From contig NC_088775.1 of the NCBI RefSeq assembly GCF_954871325.1, positions 59,931,561-59,995,560 of the forward strand: 64,000 bases of DNA, written 5' to 3'. Under the pieces are notes generated by a model. It saw nothing but the letters and a program-made list of their open reading frames with translations, had not been told where the DNA came from and ran no database searches. The DNA is from Gordionus sp. m RMFG-2023 (taxonomy: Eukaryota; Nematomorpha; Gordioida; Chordodea; Parachordodidae). This document shows positions 11,572 to 23,662 of the stretch, piece after piece; position 1 is the first letter of the stretch; each line of letters begins with the position of its first letter. Both the position numbers and the translations under genes were made by a program.

Positions 11572-12248
11572 TTAATGATAAATTTATTTATGAAATAAAA
11601 TTTTGAAATTAAGGATTTTAGCATGTCAGAATTTTAATTTTTATTCTTTGGCGATTTCCAGGTTTATCCGGGTAGGCCAGTTTTTTTCCCTCTGATTTTA
11701 TATGTAAATTAAATTTTATAGCAAAGTTTAAACACTCTTCTATAATTTGGGAAAGTTATGAGTATATATTATATCTACATATTGTTTCAATCAAGATTTG
11801 TTAATTTAGATGGGGCTTGCTGAACCATAAACGTCAATTATGGTCCTTATAATGAAATAAATTTCAAAATCTTGTATTTATGCTAAGAAATAATAATTTC
11901 TCCATAAGATCCTTGTATTTTTATGTCCAAAATGTTTATTAAATTAACCAAAATTAAGTTTCCTTTAACTTCAATTTAATAAAATAGTTATTTTATATAT
12001 AACTTTTAATATTTCATATATATAATTTTTTATTATATTATTTTTAATATTTTTTGATATATATCAGACACCTTCAGAGGTACCATTTGCACGGCCCGGC
12101 CCGGCCCGCCCCGGGTTTAAAAATTTTGGGCCCTGCTCGGAATTTTTTAATTATATTCGACCTGACATGTACAAAAAATTTACCTATACGGAATTTTACA
12201 TATTTTTAGGCGAGTATTATCATTTAATAAGCAAGCATATTAACTAAT

Positions 12249-12458
12249 GTTGTTAAACGGCTCGTTTTGAGCCGTTTTTAAAAACGGCTAACTCAATATT
12301 TTCGCCAGAAAAATATTGGCTAAGAAATTTTGATACTATATGTCTAGACCTGTGCTCCTTCTATGAACAAAATTTTCAGGCTTGCGTAATATTTTTCTGG
12401 TTAAAATACTGAGTTAGCCGTTTTTAAAAATCAGCTCAAAACGAGCCGTTTAACACTA
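12249..12458. mobile_element. MITE with ACGGCTCGTTTTGAGC inverted repeats
   Basis: TGTTAAACGGCTCGTTTTGA near the left end is matched by TCAAAACGAGCCGTTTAACA at the right. Pairing extends inwards through AAAACGGCTAACTCA for about 50 bp. The first bases (GTTGTTAAA) resemble the CAGAGTTGTTAAA ends of the hATs at 10973 and 40260. The target duplication is unclear. Confidence 0.78.
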
Positions 12459-12631
12459 CATATTTTTTTTTATATTCTAAACAGATATTTAGTATATGAC
12501 AAATTGATACTATAAAAAATTTGTGTAAATAATATTTTGAGAATATACTATGTATTAATAAAAAAAATAAAACTGATATTTTAATTATAAAAAATATTTT
12601 ATATATATTATATAATCTTTGATAGCACGTT

Positions 12632-12790
12632 GGTCATAAACCTGCCCAAATGTGAGCGTACGTGAATTATATGAAGGCCCATCCTTCATAAATTTATACC
12701 GATTTTTTTACTCAAGGATACCAAAAACCTTGTAACCCAGAAGTAAAAGTAAAAAAAAGGATGGAACTACATCCCAGCTATTTGTATATG
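12632..12790 (-). mobile_element. SINE-like element (copy 1 of 3)
   Basis: GCACGTTGGTCATAAACCTG and the following 150 bp match 49683-49835 with scattered differences; shared blocks are CGTGAATTA, CTCAAGGATACCAA and AACCCAGA. Read on the minus strand both end in TGACCAACGTGC, where the 49.6 kb copy continues into a (GATAA)n tail. A 5-bp microsatellite tail is typical of RTE-type LINEs and SINEs that use their machinery. No tRNA promoter boxes could be made out. It could instead be a LINE 3' end. Confidence 0.6.
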
Positions 12791-12799
12791 TTAGTAATG

Positions 12800-14570
12800 A
12801 GTATAGCAAAGGTAAGGAAAGAATATAAGAATAGAAAAAGTTTTTTCTTCCAAAAAATTAATTTTTTATTTAGTAAATTTTATGCGAATATTAAAATTTA
12901 TATAATTGTTTATTTTTATTTTTTTAGAAAATTAGTAGTAAAGCATGATATATTTATATTAATGAAAAAATAAATACGTGTTTTGGAAAAAGTAGGTTTT
13001 TTATGTAAAAAATAAATAAATAGCATTCTAAATTAGAAAAAAACTTTTTTATTCACTTACGTCCCTTTTTCATTTTTGTTTCCCTGCGTCACACCATCTC
13101 CGTTCTTTTTTTTTTATAGTATTATTATATATTTTTCAAACATTTTTAAATATATTAAAACATAAAATATTATATTTTCGTTTTTTTTAATACTTTATAT
13201 TATTTATTATTTGAAAATTGAAAATAAAGGAATATAGTATATAGTTTTATTGTTTACTAATTCAAATTTAAGAAATAAAAAATTTTTGGTAAAGTAAAAA
13301 AAATAAAAAGAAAAGATGGAGAATAAATTCAAAATTCAAAAAATAAAAATTTTTGGTAAAGTAAAAATAAAAGAAAAATAAAAAATGGAGGATAAATTAA
13401 AGTAAGAAAAAAAATGGAGGAGAAAAAAATATAGTAATTAGAGATAAAAGGTTATTAAAAATAATATGTAATTTTTATAATAATTTGGAAGAAGGTAAAA
13501 TAAAGAGAGTAGTAAAATTTAATATATATTTTTATTTTCTTATTTGGGTCCATAATGATAATGAATTTTGTAGAATTGGCATCATTTAATGTGAAAATTA
13601 TTTGGTTCCAATTTTCTTAAAGATTAAAATATAAATTTTATAATTTAACTTGAGTCAAAAAATTTCCATTGTATCATATTTCCATTGTATCATATTTCCA
13701 TTTAATCACATTTGTTTATAATTTTATTTATAATCTAATGTATTTGTCATTTCTGTCCATATGATCTCCAAGCTATTTCAAAAAATCAACTGGTCGGCTC
13801 TACATTTACTCTCAAATAAGCTTTTAATGTCTGATTGTCCATTGCTTGAGTTTTTTATTTAGATGGTCCATGGGTTTTTTTTAGGTTTTATCCACATAAT
13901 TTAAAACATTCAATATCTATATCTAAGTAAATATTTTCAATTTCAACCAGATGATTTGCCCATCTATTCGAGCTTGTTTTATATTGATGTTACACATGGA
14001 ATAAAATCCCTCTATCATTTATCTTAATGGGATAAATTTTAAATCCATTCTTCAAAATCACATATGTTTTTATGAATCACTATACTCTTCATTCAAAATA
14101 TTGTCAATTAATATAAATCAAAACAAGGTAAAATTCTTGTGCATTAAATGTTTTATCCTAAAATCAATTGAAGAATAATCATATCAAATCATTATCATTC
14201 ATTATTATGTTTTGATCCGAACCGTTTATCCATAAAAGAAAAAAAGAGATTTTGAAAAGAATCCACAGTGATGCCAATGAATGATGAGAATATTTTCTTC
14301 TTTAAGTTTTAGTTTCCAATTAGGATAATATATATTTGTTGTTTTAATCTTTCTATTTCTTATAATAAGAGTCCTTCTGCATTGTAAATAACATCTGGTA
14401 ATATTAAATTTGCCGTAGTATATAATTTTCATCACTTGATTACGAAAAATCGTTGTGCATGCAATATATTTCACCAGAATCATTTTATTCAGAATGCTGA
14501 TATAAGTTTCTTCTACTTTATTATTCAAGCGCATAAACATATAAATATTTCAGCTCTTTTACAATTTACG
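12800..14570. other. AT-rich stretch with short tandem repeats, no gene
   Basis: A roughly 66-bp unit containing TTTTTGGTAAAGTAAAAA and ATGGAGGATAAATT is repeated at about 13278-13340 and 13344-13400. TTTCCATTGTATCATA is repeated about three times at 13662-13705. An open stretch at 14226-14540 (minus) has no recognisable domain. Confidence 0.5.
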
Positions 14571-14929
14571 TGATACGTGATAAAAGCGTTTTCGCCCTCT
14601 GGTTGTGGATACAACAGAGCTACGCTAGGTTTTCCTCAAAAATCCATCAAACTGGATAGTTAATTTAGGGGAAAAAAAATGAGGAGCCCTTCACACGTTT
14701 GTGGGCAAGCCGCACGTACTTGTACGCGCAACAGTCCGAGAACTGTCGCTTAAACGTCTATAGGCTAATCAACAAAAGAAATGGGCAAAACAAAAGCCTA
14801 TACCCATGAACTGCCAAAATAATTTAATTACTTTAAGGGTGGGTGGTGGCTAATTTTAAGTTTAACATCTAATGTAAGCCTTGATAGTTACTAACAAATA
14901 ATTGAGAATGTGTTCATATCAATTGAGAT

Positions 14930-15860
14930 TAGAATTTATTCATGAAAATAAGGAAAAGCTAAAATCGGTTTACCACAAATTGTTTAAAAGGTGAAAATTC
15001 CAGGGAATAGGCAAAAACTAGTCAGTAATCGGTTTATGACTATCCAGCAACGAACACCACACAACAAACGGTTATTTTTTCCTTTTTCCAGAGAAACAAA
15101 ATACTCTATGGAGTGATAGATAGATTATATAGCGAAAAAGGTCTTTGATAATGATAAAGATATGAGAGAAAGGAAACTATGACGCAGAAATAGGAACCAG
15201 CTCCGTAAGTTTTAGGAAATGGAAAAGTAATTGTTGGCCAGGATTAACAAAAGGCATTTTGGCTTGATTGTTATATGATAGTCTATCATTCACGGAAAGA
15301 CTCTACCAACAAAACAATTTACAAACCTCGCCACCCCCCTGTCGACTGGTTTCTCCATAAATAAAATAACAAGTGAACAAAGACTAAGAAAAAGCAAAGC
15401 TCTAGGGCCAGATAATATCACAGCAGAAAAACCAAAAAAAATAAATAGCATCTATAACATTATCGCTACCTATTTGCCCTCATTTAATAGAATATGGGAG
15501 AGCGGAACTACTGCAGTGGGATGGATCAAAATCCTACCTAAGTAACTACCCAAAAACTAAGACCACAGAAATTTAAGGCTTATTGAGCTATAGCCATCAC
15601 ATCCTATAGCATGGAAAAAAGCATATCACCCACACCAAAAATACATAAGTATATACAGGCCAAGAAAAGAAAATACTGGATCCAAAAATTAATTTAGAAA
15701 AATAATCATGCAGAAAAACTAAGTACAAAACCCCCTTCTGCTTTACATTTGTGAATTATAACAGAGCTATTGATAATGTTAACCATGCAGTTTTTTCAGA
15801 AAATAAGATAAATAAAAGCTGAAGTCAGTGAAGTAAGTAATTCACAGAAAAGGTGAAAGA
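14930..15860 (+). pseudogene. Old LINE relic, reverse-transcriptase region
   Basis: At about 15386-15430 the plus strand reads LRKSKALGPDNITAE. This is the N-terminal RT motif of AP-endonuclease LINEs (the neighbouring LINE has LRNNKSPGTDNITGE). Further motif-like pieces follow: FNRIWESGTT near 15485-15515 and WIKILPK near 15522, matching the NW...I.PIPK position. Frames change repeatedly and the finger, palm and catalytic regions are not readable. It ends close to 15900, directly against the 3' end of the minus-strand LINE at 15924. The GC-richer leader at 14575-14830 may be its 5' part; that is uncertain. Confidence 0.6.
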
Positions 15861-15923
15861 CAAAATCAAGAGGTAAAATTGAGAGATGAAGAAATTAAAT
15901 ACCTGAAAAATACAGAAAAAAAA

Positions 15924-17830
15924 TTATGAGAGGTTTAGGTAGTTCGATTTAATTTTTAGTAGTTTTTTTATAGATTTTTTGTTTTTATTTAGCCTTAGGA
16001 ATTGCTTCAAATTTAAGTTTAGATCCATTATGTCCTTCAAGGCTCTGTAGAACCATAATGTCTTATATTTGCAATATGTTTTCCCATTAAAGGAGTATAA
16101 CCAAGTAATGGCATCAATAACAAGGCTATTGTTGCTATGATTTCTTAAAATATGGGCAAAGAAAGTAAGACGTTTCTTTTTTAAAGACACGTGAACCTGG
16201 GTATGGTTAGACTTCTTCCAAAGATTTTCATTTGAGATAATATTAGGGTAGAAGATTCCATTTATTATTCTAAGGCATTTATTTACAAACGTTTGTAATT
16301 TCCTAGTTTCGGTCTTGGTAATCTCCCATGTATCACCGCCATAAAAGAGAATCGGGATGATGGTTGAGTTGAAAATACAGAGTCTTGTGAAAACGGATAT
16401 CTCTCTAGCTTTCCACAGTTTAAAAAATTTATAAAAAGCCGCCCTAGCATTTCGTAAACGAATTTTTAGTTCTTCTTTACAACTACCTTTATTGTCAATG
16501 GTTTCTACCACCTTAACCAACTTTCCCTCCACCACCAAATTAGTCAGAAGAGGCGCCTGGGACGAGGGCATTATCACTGTTTTATCAAAGTTAATATCCA
16601 AGCCAACCTTAAGACTAAAGGAGTTTAATATAGCGATCAAATTTTGGGTTTCTTCCAAACTTTTTGTTATCAAAACTATGTCGTCAGCATAAGATATCAC
16701 CCTATTTTCCAAGAAAAAAGACTGACTGGAACTTAATTCTAAGAGATTCGCAGTAGCCAGCGTATCTACTATGATTTTATTCATAAGTATATTAAACAAA
16801 AGCGGGGAAAGAACACATCCTTGTTTTACCCCTTTTTTTGTCCTAAAAGATGGAGAAACCTTATTATTTATTTTTAAGGAGGCAAAAAGACTACTATAAT
16901 GTGTTTTAAGGATCCTTATAATATTAGAGTCAATGCCACATTCGGTTAAAATATTCCAAAGCGCATCATGGTTAACATTATCAAAAGCACGTTTAAAGTC
17001 GATAAAATAAAGTAAAAAGGTAATTTATACTTCTGACATTTCTGCATTATAATCTTTAAAGCTAATATTGGTTCGTTTATATTTCTACCTGGACGGTAAG
17101 CACAAATGTATTTAGACAAAAGGTTTGGTGTAGAGGAAAGAATGCGATTTTTTAAAAGAACCATAAAAACTTTTGATGCAATAGACGTGAGAGCGATGGC
17201 TCTATAATCCTTGAATTTAGATGGATTTGGAATTTTCGGGAAGTTGCAAAAGATAGACTTATTCCAATCCGCTGGCATCATCCCAGTCAACCATATCTTG
17301 TTAAACAAAGGAAGTAAGAACCGAGAGATCGTTAAGGGAGCTGCTTTCAGATGTTCTCCTGTAATGTTATCTGTACCCGGAGATTTATTATTCCTAAGCT
17401 TCTTAATGGCGGCCACAATTTCCGCCGATGAAATGTTTGCGTCCAATTGTCCAACATTTTGACTAGTGGATGGGATTAAGGTATGTTTTCGAGGTCATCA
17501 AGGAATGCGAGCCGTTCGTTTCTTCTAGGCGGGGCATAGACATTAAGATTGTTTGCCTGAAGCAAGTATTCAGGTATAGTAAACAGCATCTCTCCGAAAT
17601 GGGCACAAATTTATCCACGTATTTGCATAATCTTTTGCTGATAAAGAAAGCAACCCCCGACCAATTATTGGAAGTGGTGCCAGAACTATACATTTCAAAG
17701 TTATTAAAGGTAGCCATATTATTATCTTTTGAGTGGGTCTCCTGTATCGCGATCACATCCATTTTTTCGTCGACCATGAGCCTCCATTTAAAAGTTTCAT
17801 TTCAAATTAAGTCCATATGGACAAGTGAAT
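15924..17830 (-). pseudogene. Internally deleted AP-endonuclease LINE (RTE-like)
   Basis: A non-LTR retrotransposon that would encode endonuclease plus reverse transcriptase. On the minus strand: endonuclease N-terminus with VIAIQETH at about 17736-17759, and a later WSGVAFFISK block; RT with LRNNKSPGTDNITGEH near 17379-17426, YRAIALTSIASK, and GVKQGCVLSPLLF at about 16790-16828; catalytic SYADDIVLI near 16665-16694; post-RT LQTFVNKCLRIINGIFYPN near 16270-16320. This post-RT block is what RTE-like and related LINEs carry. The first ~105 residues of the endonuclease join the RT N-terminus within about 20 bp near 17450, so the endonuclease C-half and linker (several hundred residues in the LINE at 50.4-53.6 kb) are deleted. 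Frames are offset between the three parts, so it is dead. The RTE clade call is inference. Confidence 0.88.
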
Positions 17831-18666
17831 GCCTCAGAAATTTATATCATTAAGTTAACAGTTGTGTTAATAAAATGAATGCCGCAATTCTTACTTCTAA
17901 AAAAATTGGTATCTCGAACAGATCATATATTATATAATAATGTATTTATTACCTATTATCCTTTGCGTATTTATTCCATGGCAGGAAAAATATAATTATA
18001 TTATGTAATAGATACTATGAGTGTTAGCTAGTGTTAACTTTCACCCAATATTATATTAATCATAACTATATATAATCATTATAACCATATCTAATTGACG
18101 AATATAATAATTCATGTTATATAAATTTTTTAAAAAAATTTTACAGCCCGGCCCGGGTATTTTTTAAAAAAATATTTTCACGGCCCGGACCGGCTCGGGT
18201 ATATTTTAAAAATTTAGAATATGGCCCGGCCCGGGCTTAGGGCCAGGCCTGCAGGTCTCTGATATATATATATTAAAATTATATGCTTATATGAAATAAA
18301 ATAAATTTTGCAATCAATTATTTTTATTTATAATAAAAAAGTGTAAAGTAAAAGTGTATCAAAATGTATTTTAGAATGAATCTCAAAACAGATACAGATA
18401 CTTCTTAAATAATATCTAGATATAAATACCTCATTTTTATATCTAGATATTATAACAACTCTGGTAATTTAATTTTTTCTAATACTATTTTACTCAGATT
18501 TCGTTTATTTTTAAGACTAATATTACGTTCAGATAAAAAAAATTTGATTGATTGCAAAATAAAATTAAAAGGTATTTTTGAATCTGATTTGATCTGAAAG
18601 TTGAATTTAGCAGGGCTTAATAATTATTAATTTTAAATCTAAATAATTTTTAAAAAAAATTTAGGT

Positions 18667-20430
18667 TTACGAATCGGTTGTGTGATTAATTGTCATTAAC
18701 AACTTGCCAATCAATTTAGTTACATATAAATCCAAGCTATTAGTAGATCCAATAGTCCAATCGTTGAATATGACTATAAACAAACACATCGTAAATGATA
18801 AAATAAAATATGCGGTATCAGAAATAAGATGCCTGATAATGCAACAAGTAAGAAATAAGCTCATTTCTTTGAAGATAGATACAGTCACAAGATTTCAAAA
18901 ATCAGTGTTGGGTGTTAATGCCCAATTTATTATAGATGATAAGATTGAAATTCGAACTTTAGGCATGTTAGAAATTGTAAAGGAGCACACGGCGTCTAAT
19001 TTAGGAAGAAGTAGAAAATTTATTAAAAAAAGTATAATATATGTTTGAGTGAAATATTCAGTATCACGGTTGACAATGGTGCCAATATGATTAAAAACCG
19101 TTGAAATGATAGCTGAATCACTCATAAATCTTTCTGAAGATGCATTCTCAGAATATTTGTCACAAATGAGCGATAATGAGTCCTCACATGAATATAACGA
19201 CTCTTCGTAACCAAATAACGAATCGAGATCGCCCAGACAAATAACAGCGATATATCAAATATACATGATAATTATTCCTCTGGGGAGTACATAGTAAATA
19301 ATCAAAATCAAGATGATAACATACAGTTTCAGCATGATAATCAAGAACAAATAAATAATGATATGGAAAATTTATTAAATCTAAGAATCATTTGGGCTGA
19401 TTTGTGTGCGATGTTGTGCCCATACTATTCAATTGGGAGTTAAGGATTTTATAAAAAAATTTAAGGAGGACTTAGAAGAAATACGATCAATTCTTAAAAT
19501 ATTTAAATCACAAAAATATAAAAGTTTATATACATTAGAAAAAGTAAACAAACCAGTGTTGGGCACTGTTACTAGGTGGAATAGCACCTATAGAATGCTA
19601 AAGAATCTGAGGGATAATGAGAACTTTTACTTAAAAATGGGGCATATATATTCAGAAACTTTAATAAATTCACAACTCTGGGATAGAATTGAAGCTTATC
19701 TCACAGTGTTATCTCCAGTTAATATATGTACCATAAAAGTGCAAGTTTAATCTTGCACCATATGAGATTTTTTAAAATTATGGCTTGAATACAAATTGGA
19801 TTTAGAGGAAATAAATAATGCTCTAATAATTTGATTAAATGTTTGGATTATCGGCAAAAATATCTTTTTGATAATAATGTTTTTAAAAGTGGGATCTACA
19901 TGGATCCCAGATTTAATTATCAGAATGAAATATATCCATCTGAAAGTGATAAATTGCTGGCCAGGGTAAATTTATAATATTTAACTTTAAATTAAATAAA
20001 TATATTTTAATTTAGGACCATCTGATGTCTACATGGAGACAAATTCAAATTTTTAATAAGCCCAAAGATAATCCAGCTTTGAGTGGCTCTCCTTTAATCC
20101 CTGTAAGTTGTAAAAAACCAGGCTAGATATATATTTGGAGCGAGAAAGCGCTAATGCTCAAAAATAACAAAATATAGAAAGTATGGATATCAACACCAAA
20201 ATTAATGATTTAATATGTGGTCAAAAATTGCAATCTGATCAAAATATTTTGCAATATTGGCAATCCAAAAAATTTCAAGATCCGGAATTATATGCCCTCT
20301 CCTGAGTAATTCTAGCTGCTCCTTGCTCTCGTTGAAAGATCATTCAGTGCTCTGGGATTGATCGTTACACCGTTACGAACAAGATTAGAGAAATCCATAT
20401 TAAACGATATTTTATTAATTAAACTTAATA
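18667..20430 (+). pseudogene. hAT transposase relic (BED/RICESLEEPER-like)
   Basis: Plus-strand blocks in canonical hAT order: KIDTVTRFQKSVLGVNAQFI near 18874-18933, then RTLGMLEIVKEHTASNLG; TVDNGANM near 19066-19089; CCAHTIQLGVKD near 19411-19446; TRWNSTYRML near 19571-19600; KKFQDPELYALS near 20267-20302; VERSFSALGLIVTPLRTRLE near 20333-20392. Several frame changes and stops separate them, so no active protein results. The Asp in TVDNG and the C-terminal SERxFS-like block fit the DDE-hAT core. It lies just right of the nested stack but no TIR pair was found for it. It resembles the fragment at 61128-61807 (LKIDCVTCLDRSIIGISLQY). Confidence 0.88.
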
Positions 20431-21690
20431 AAAATTTATTAAATAACGTTATATTTTGATTTTTAATATATTTATATAAAATTTTTATTTGAATATTTGT
20501 ATATATTATATCATGTCTTATTTAAATAAATAAAATCATTTTAATGAAATTTATAAGATAAAGAGATACTAATTAAAAAATGACGAATAATTGAAGCACA
20601 AAATAAAATTGTTAAATATATAGGATGTAAGACTTTACCCAAACTCTTGAAGTACTGAAAAAAATCAAAATTAGTTTTACTTTACACACAAATACTTGTT
20701 TTAAGTACTAAAATTTTTAAAATGATTTGTTTTTTTAAATCATGTTTTTGAGAATTTTATATAAATATAAGTGTTTAACTGCTCGATTTTCAAAAAGGGC
20801 TAAATTTAATAAAGAAAAATACTAAAAATTCACTTTGGTTCGGGGATTTAAATATTTTTAACTATTATTATTATCTAAACCTCGACATTTCGCTGATAGA
20901 TGTCCAAACTTTTGTGCCATCTATGACCACAATCTTAAGGTTTACATAATAATTATTAAGGTTTAACATGCCGAAATAATCTATTTGCTAAGAGTGGTTT
21001 ATTTGTAAAATGCAATAATAATGCCTCTTAAAATCTTGGAAAATCTGGAGTTAATTTTTATTAAAAAAACTAATATATTCATAAATTTTGAAGTATTATA
21101 TAACTTTTAGAAGAAAAATCATTAGTACTATATAAAAAAAATAAAATAAATACCAAAAATTAAGGATTTTGTTTTGTGCAATTTTTATAATGATAAGTAC
21201 GAATAATATTTTAATTTAAATATATAAAAATGTAATTATTTTTTTGAAAGGAAGAAAAATAAAACGAAAAGTAAATAATATTTTTTTGTTTTTTTCTTTC
21301 AACAAGGCATGGTGGGGGGGGGGGGAGTTAGAAAAATATATAAATAAATTTTAAAATCGTCTGTGCATTTTAAATAAAATAGAAGGCGAAGGGTTAGAAG
21401 TTTTTCTTTATATTTAAAAATTTCATATAATTAATGGCGATAGTCTTAAAATTTTTAAGATTTCCCCATAATACTCACTCAACACATGTAATAATAATAT
21501 GAAAGATTCTTTTATTTTTCTAAAAATAATATTTTTTTCAATTGATTTTCCTTAAAAGATTGGTAGTGCATTAAGGTGAATTAATTGTAATTAAATTAGT
21601 AACCAAAATTATAAATTAACGAGAACCAGAATTTTAAATTTATTAGAGCAAAACCTAATGTAGCCCTGAAAGTGTAGAAGAATTGAACTG
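20431..21690. other. AT-rich stretch without a recognised gene
   Basis: It contains a G12 run at 21314-21325 and one copy (20879-20965) of a diverged repeat whose second copy is at 22550-22630. No coding motif seen. Confidence 0.5.
20879..20965 (+). repeat. Diverged interspersed repeat, copy 1
   Basis: TGTCCAAACTTTTGTGCCAT followed by CTATGACCACAATCTTAAG matches 22577-22617 (GGTCCAAACATTTTTGCCAT, then CTACGAGCAAAATCTTCAG) with flanking similarity. Origin unknown; probably an old transposon fragment. Confidence 0.6.
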
Positions 21691-21699
21691 ATATGCATA

Positions 21700-21985
21700 C
21701 GTGGTGGGTTGAATTTTAAAAGGGATGTAAATTTGTACAAATGTTTATTATATTGAGATGAATTTTAAAGGAGAAATACAAGAGGTGTTTGAAATTTTCG
21801 TAAAAGTTTATTATATTGGTATAAAGTAAAGAAGAATAGGTTGAATTTTAAAAGGTGAAATACTAAAGAGAATATATATATGGAGAGATACAAATAAGTG
21901 TTTGAAGTTTGTGTAAAAGTTTATATAATATGATAAATTCAAAAAGTATGGGTTGAATTTTAAAATGAGATATATTTCAATGTTA
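21700..21985 (+). repeat. Degenerate tandem repeat around GGTTGAATTTTAAAA
   Basis: GGTTGAATTTTAAAA occurs at about 21706, 21840 and 21951, with a variant (GATGAATTTTAAAGG) at 21760. GTTTGAA plus AAAGTTTATTATAT blocks lie between them. The unit is roughly 110 bp and purine-rich. No function inferred. Confidence 0.65.
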
Positions 21986-22429
21986 ATATTGAACTATTTG
22001 CTAGGTTTACAATAAATATTCATAATTAAAATTGCCTTTCGCGACTCGAATTGATAGAGTAAAATAAAAAAAATATACAATATTTTCAGAATAAAAAAAA
22101 CTGGATCGACATAATTGAATAAGTTAGGTTTGGTTGGTTTACTATTTCTTTAAAAAATCTGGACTCGTAATCTAAATTTGACCTATACCTTATAGCTCGC
22201 AAAGGCTTGCTATTTAATGTCGTTGTAAATAGTAAAAGCACGACTTTTACTTAAATAACGCTCAAATTATAGAAGTTTTTAACATTTTATAATCTAAAGC
22301 CATCAAAGATTTAAGAAACATGCTGAGCCAATATTTTTTATTAAAAAAAATTAGATTGGAGACGGTAATTTTTTAAAATTAGATGACAATAAACCTGGAT
22401 AACTAAAATAATAATAAGTTCTATTTATT

Positions 22430-23185
22430 CCTTCCTTTATTTTCCCTTTCACTGTCCCTTTTCTACCTTTTTTCTTTACCTTTCAATTTTTATAGGGTTA
22501 TGTGCAGATTTGGGTCGATTTACAAAAAAGACAAAATAATATTATATAAGCCTCAAGATTTGGCAAAATATGGGTCCAAACATTTTTGCCATCTACGAGC
22601 AAAATCTTCAGTCTTACATTATAATTTGGCTTAAATAATTAGGTTGTTTTAAATCAACCTAAATCAGACTTTTATCAATCTTATTTTCCTCCCCCTTTCT
22701 TTCATTATTCCATTTTTCTTTTCCTTAACCTTTTTCTCTCCCCTTTCCTTTACTTTTTTTTTCTCTTTCCCTTGCCTTTCCATTTTCTTTCTCTTTACCT
22801 TATTTTCACCCTGCTCCTTTCCAGATTTTCTTTCCTTTCTCCTTTCCCATTTTCTATTCCTTCTCATTTTTTATTTCTCATTTTCCTTTATCTTTTTCTT
22901 TCCCTTTACATTTTTTTCCCCTCCTTTTCCTTTTTTTTCCTTGCTCTTTCTTTTACTTACCCTTTTCCCTTCCTTTCCCCTTCCTTTCCCCTTCCTTTCC
23001 CCTTTTTCTTTCACTTTTCCCTTTTAATCTATTTTTCTTTCACTTTCCCTTTTTCTCTATTTTTTATTTCACTTTCCATTATCCGTTTTCTTTCCTATTT
23101 CCTTCTTTCTTTTTTCTTTCCCTTTCCCAATTCCTTTCAGTTCTCCTGTTTCTATTTTTCATTTCCCTTCCTATCATTCTTAGAA
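22430..23185. repeat. Long polypyrimidine tracts
   Basis: 22430-22490 and especially 22680-23180 are almost pure C/T on the plus strand, with repeating CCTTTCC, TTTTCCC and CTTTCC modules (for example CCTTTCCCCTTCCTTTCCCC near 22970). The intervening 22500-22660 holds the second copy of the 20.9 kb repeat. Open frames here are pure-composition artefacts. Mirror-like purine/pyrimidine tracts of this length can adopt triplex DNA (established for such tracts in general). No element boundary was identified. Confidence 0.9.
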
Positions 23186-23662
23186 TTTAATTTAAACTGA
23201 TTCTGGATTGCCATTTTTTTTCAAGCACTGGTAATTTCCCATTAAAAGTTTAATCAAAAAAGGAAAATATTCTATCAAAAAAAGGTCCGATAAAATGGGG
23301 AAAATTTTAATTCAAAAAAAGAAAATTTATTTTAATATTTTAAAAAAAATTATATTCTCAAGGATCCTACATGATAGAAAGCTTGCCAAAATTGTTCTCC
23401 AAACAATATTCATCTTAATTCGCATATATACTTATTATTTTGCACATAGTAAATATTTGTACAATTTTTATTTATCATGGTTCCTGCTCAATAAAATTAG
23501 CTATTTGTAACGTTTTAAAAATACTCCATTTTTTTATATACTCCTTTAAGCTTATTTGTGGAGTATTTTCAGATCATATTGTTCGATTATAATGTATTTA
23601 CATATCAGAGTATATTTAGATCAATGTAATTTTTATAATGATATTTTTTTTAAAAAGTGCTC

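Larger units (their letters stand above)
12065..18261. mobile_element. hAT with GGCCCGGCCC subterminal repeats, itself heavily invaded
   Basis: The left end CAGACACCTTCAGAGG is followed by GGCCCGGCCCGGCCCG. The right end, read in reverse complement, is CAGAGACCTGCAGG followed by repeated GGGCCGGGCC. ATATATAT borders both ends (12057-12064, 18262-18269) but is low-complexity and weak evidence by itself. The right end resembles the 370-bp element at 11202. Inside are a MITE, a SINE-like fragment and two LINE relics; no transposase of its own was recognised. The alternative left start at CAGAGG (12075) lacks a target duplication. Confidence 0.65.
10973..18463. mobile_element. Outer non-autonomous hAT of a nested stack
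   Basis: The left end CAGAGTTGTTAAAAGATAT and right end ATATTATAACAACTCTG form hAT-type TIRs. Both subterminal zones carry the palindromic motif TATCTAGATA or close variants (about 11007-11075 and 18380-18450), which ties the two ends together. Flanks GTAAATCG and GTAATTTA share only five of eight positions, so the target duplication is worn. Without the insertions it holds, the element would be about 900 bp with no transposase of its own. It is older than the elements inside it. Confidence 0.7.

Noticed and set aside
14575-14830. GC-richer segment as an RNA gene
   Set aside because: No stable cloverleaf or known RNA motif was found; more likely a LINE leader or old repeat.
16492-17853. Plus-strand open frames across the minus-strand LINE
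   Set aside because: They are antisense to clear endonuclease and RT motifs.
22772-23200. 142-codon plus-strand open frame rich in Phe, Ser and Leu
   Set aside because: It is the translation of the polypyrimidine tract; composition fully explains the open frame.
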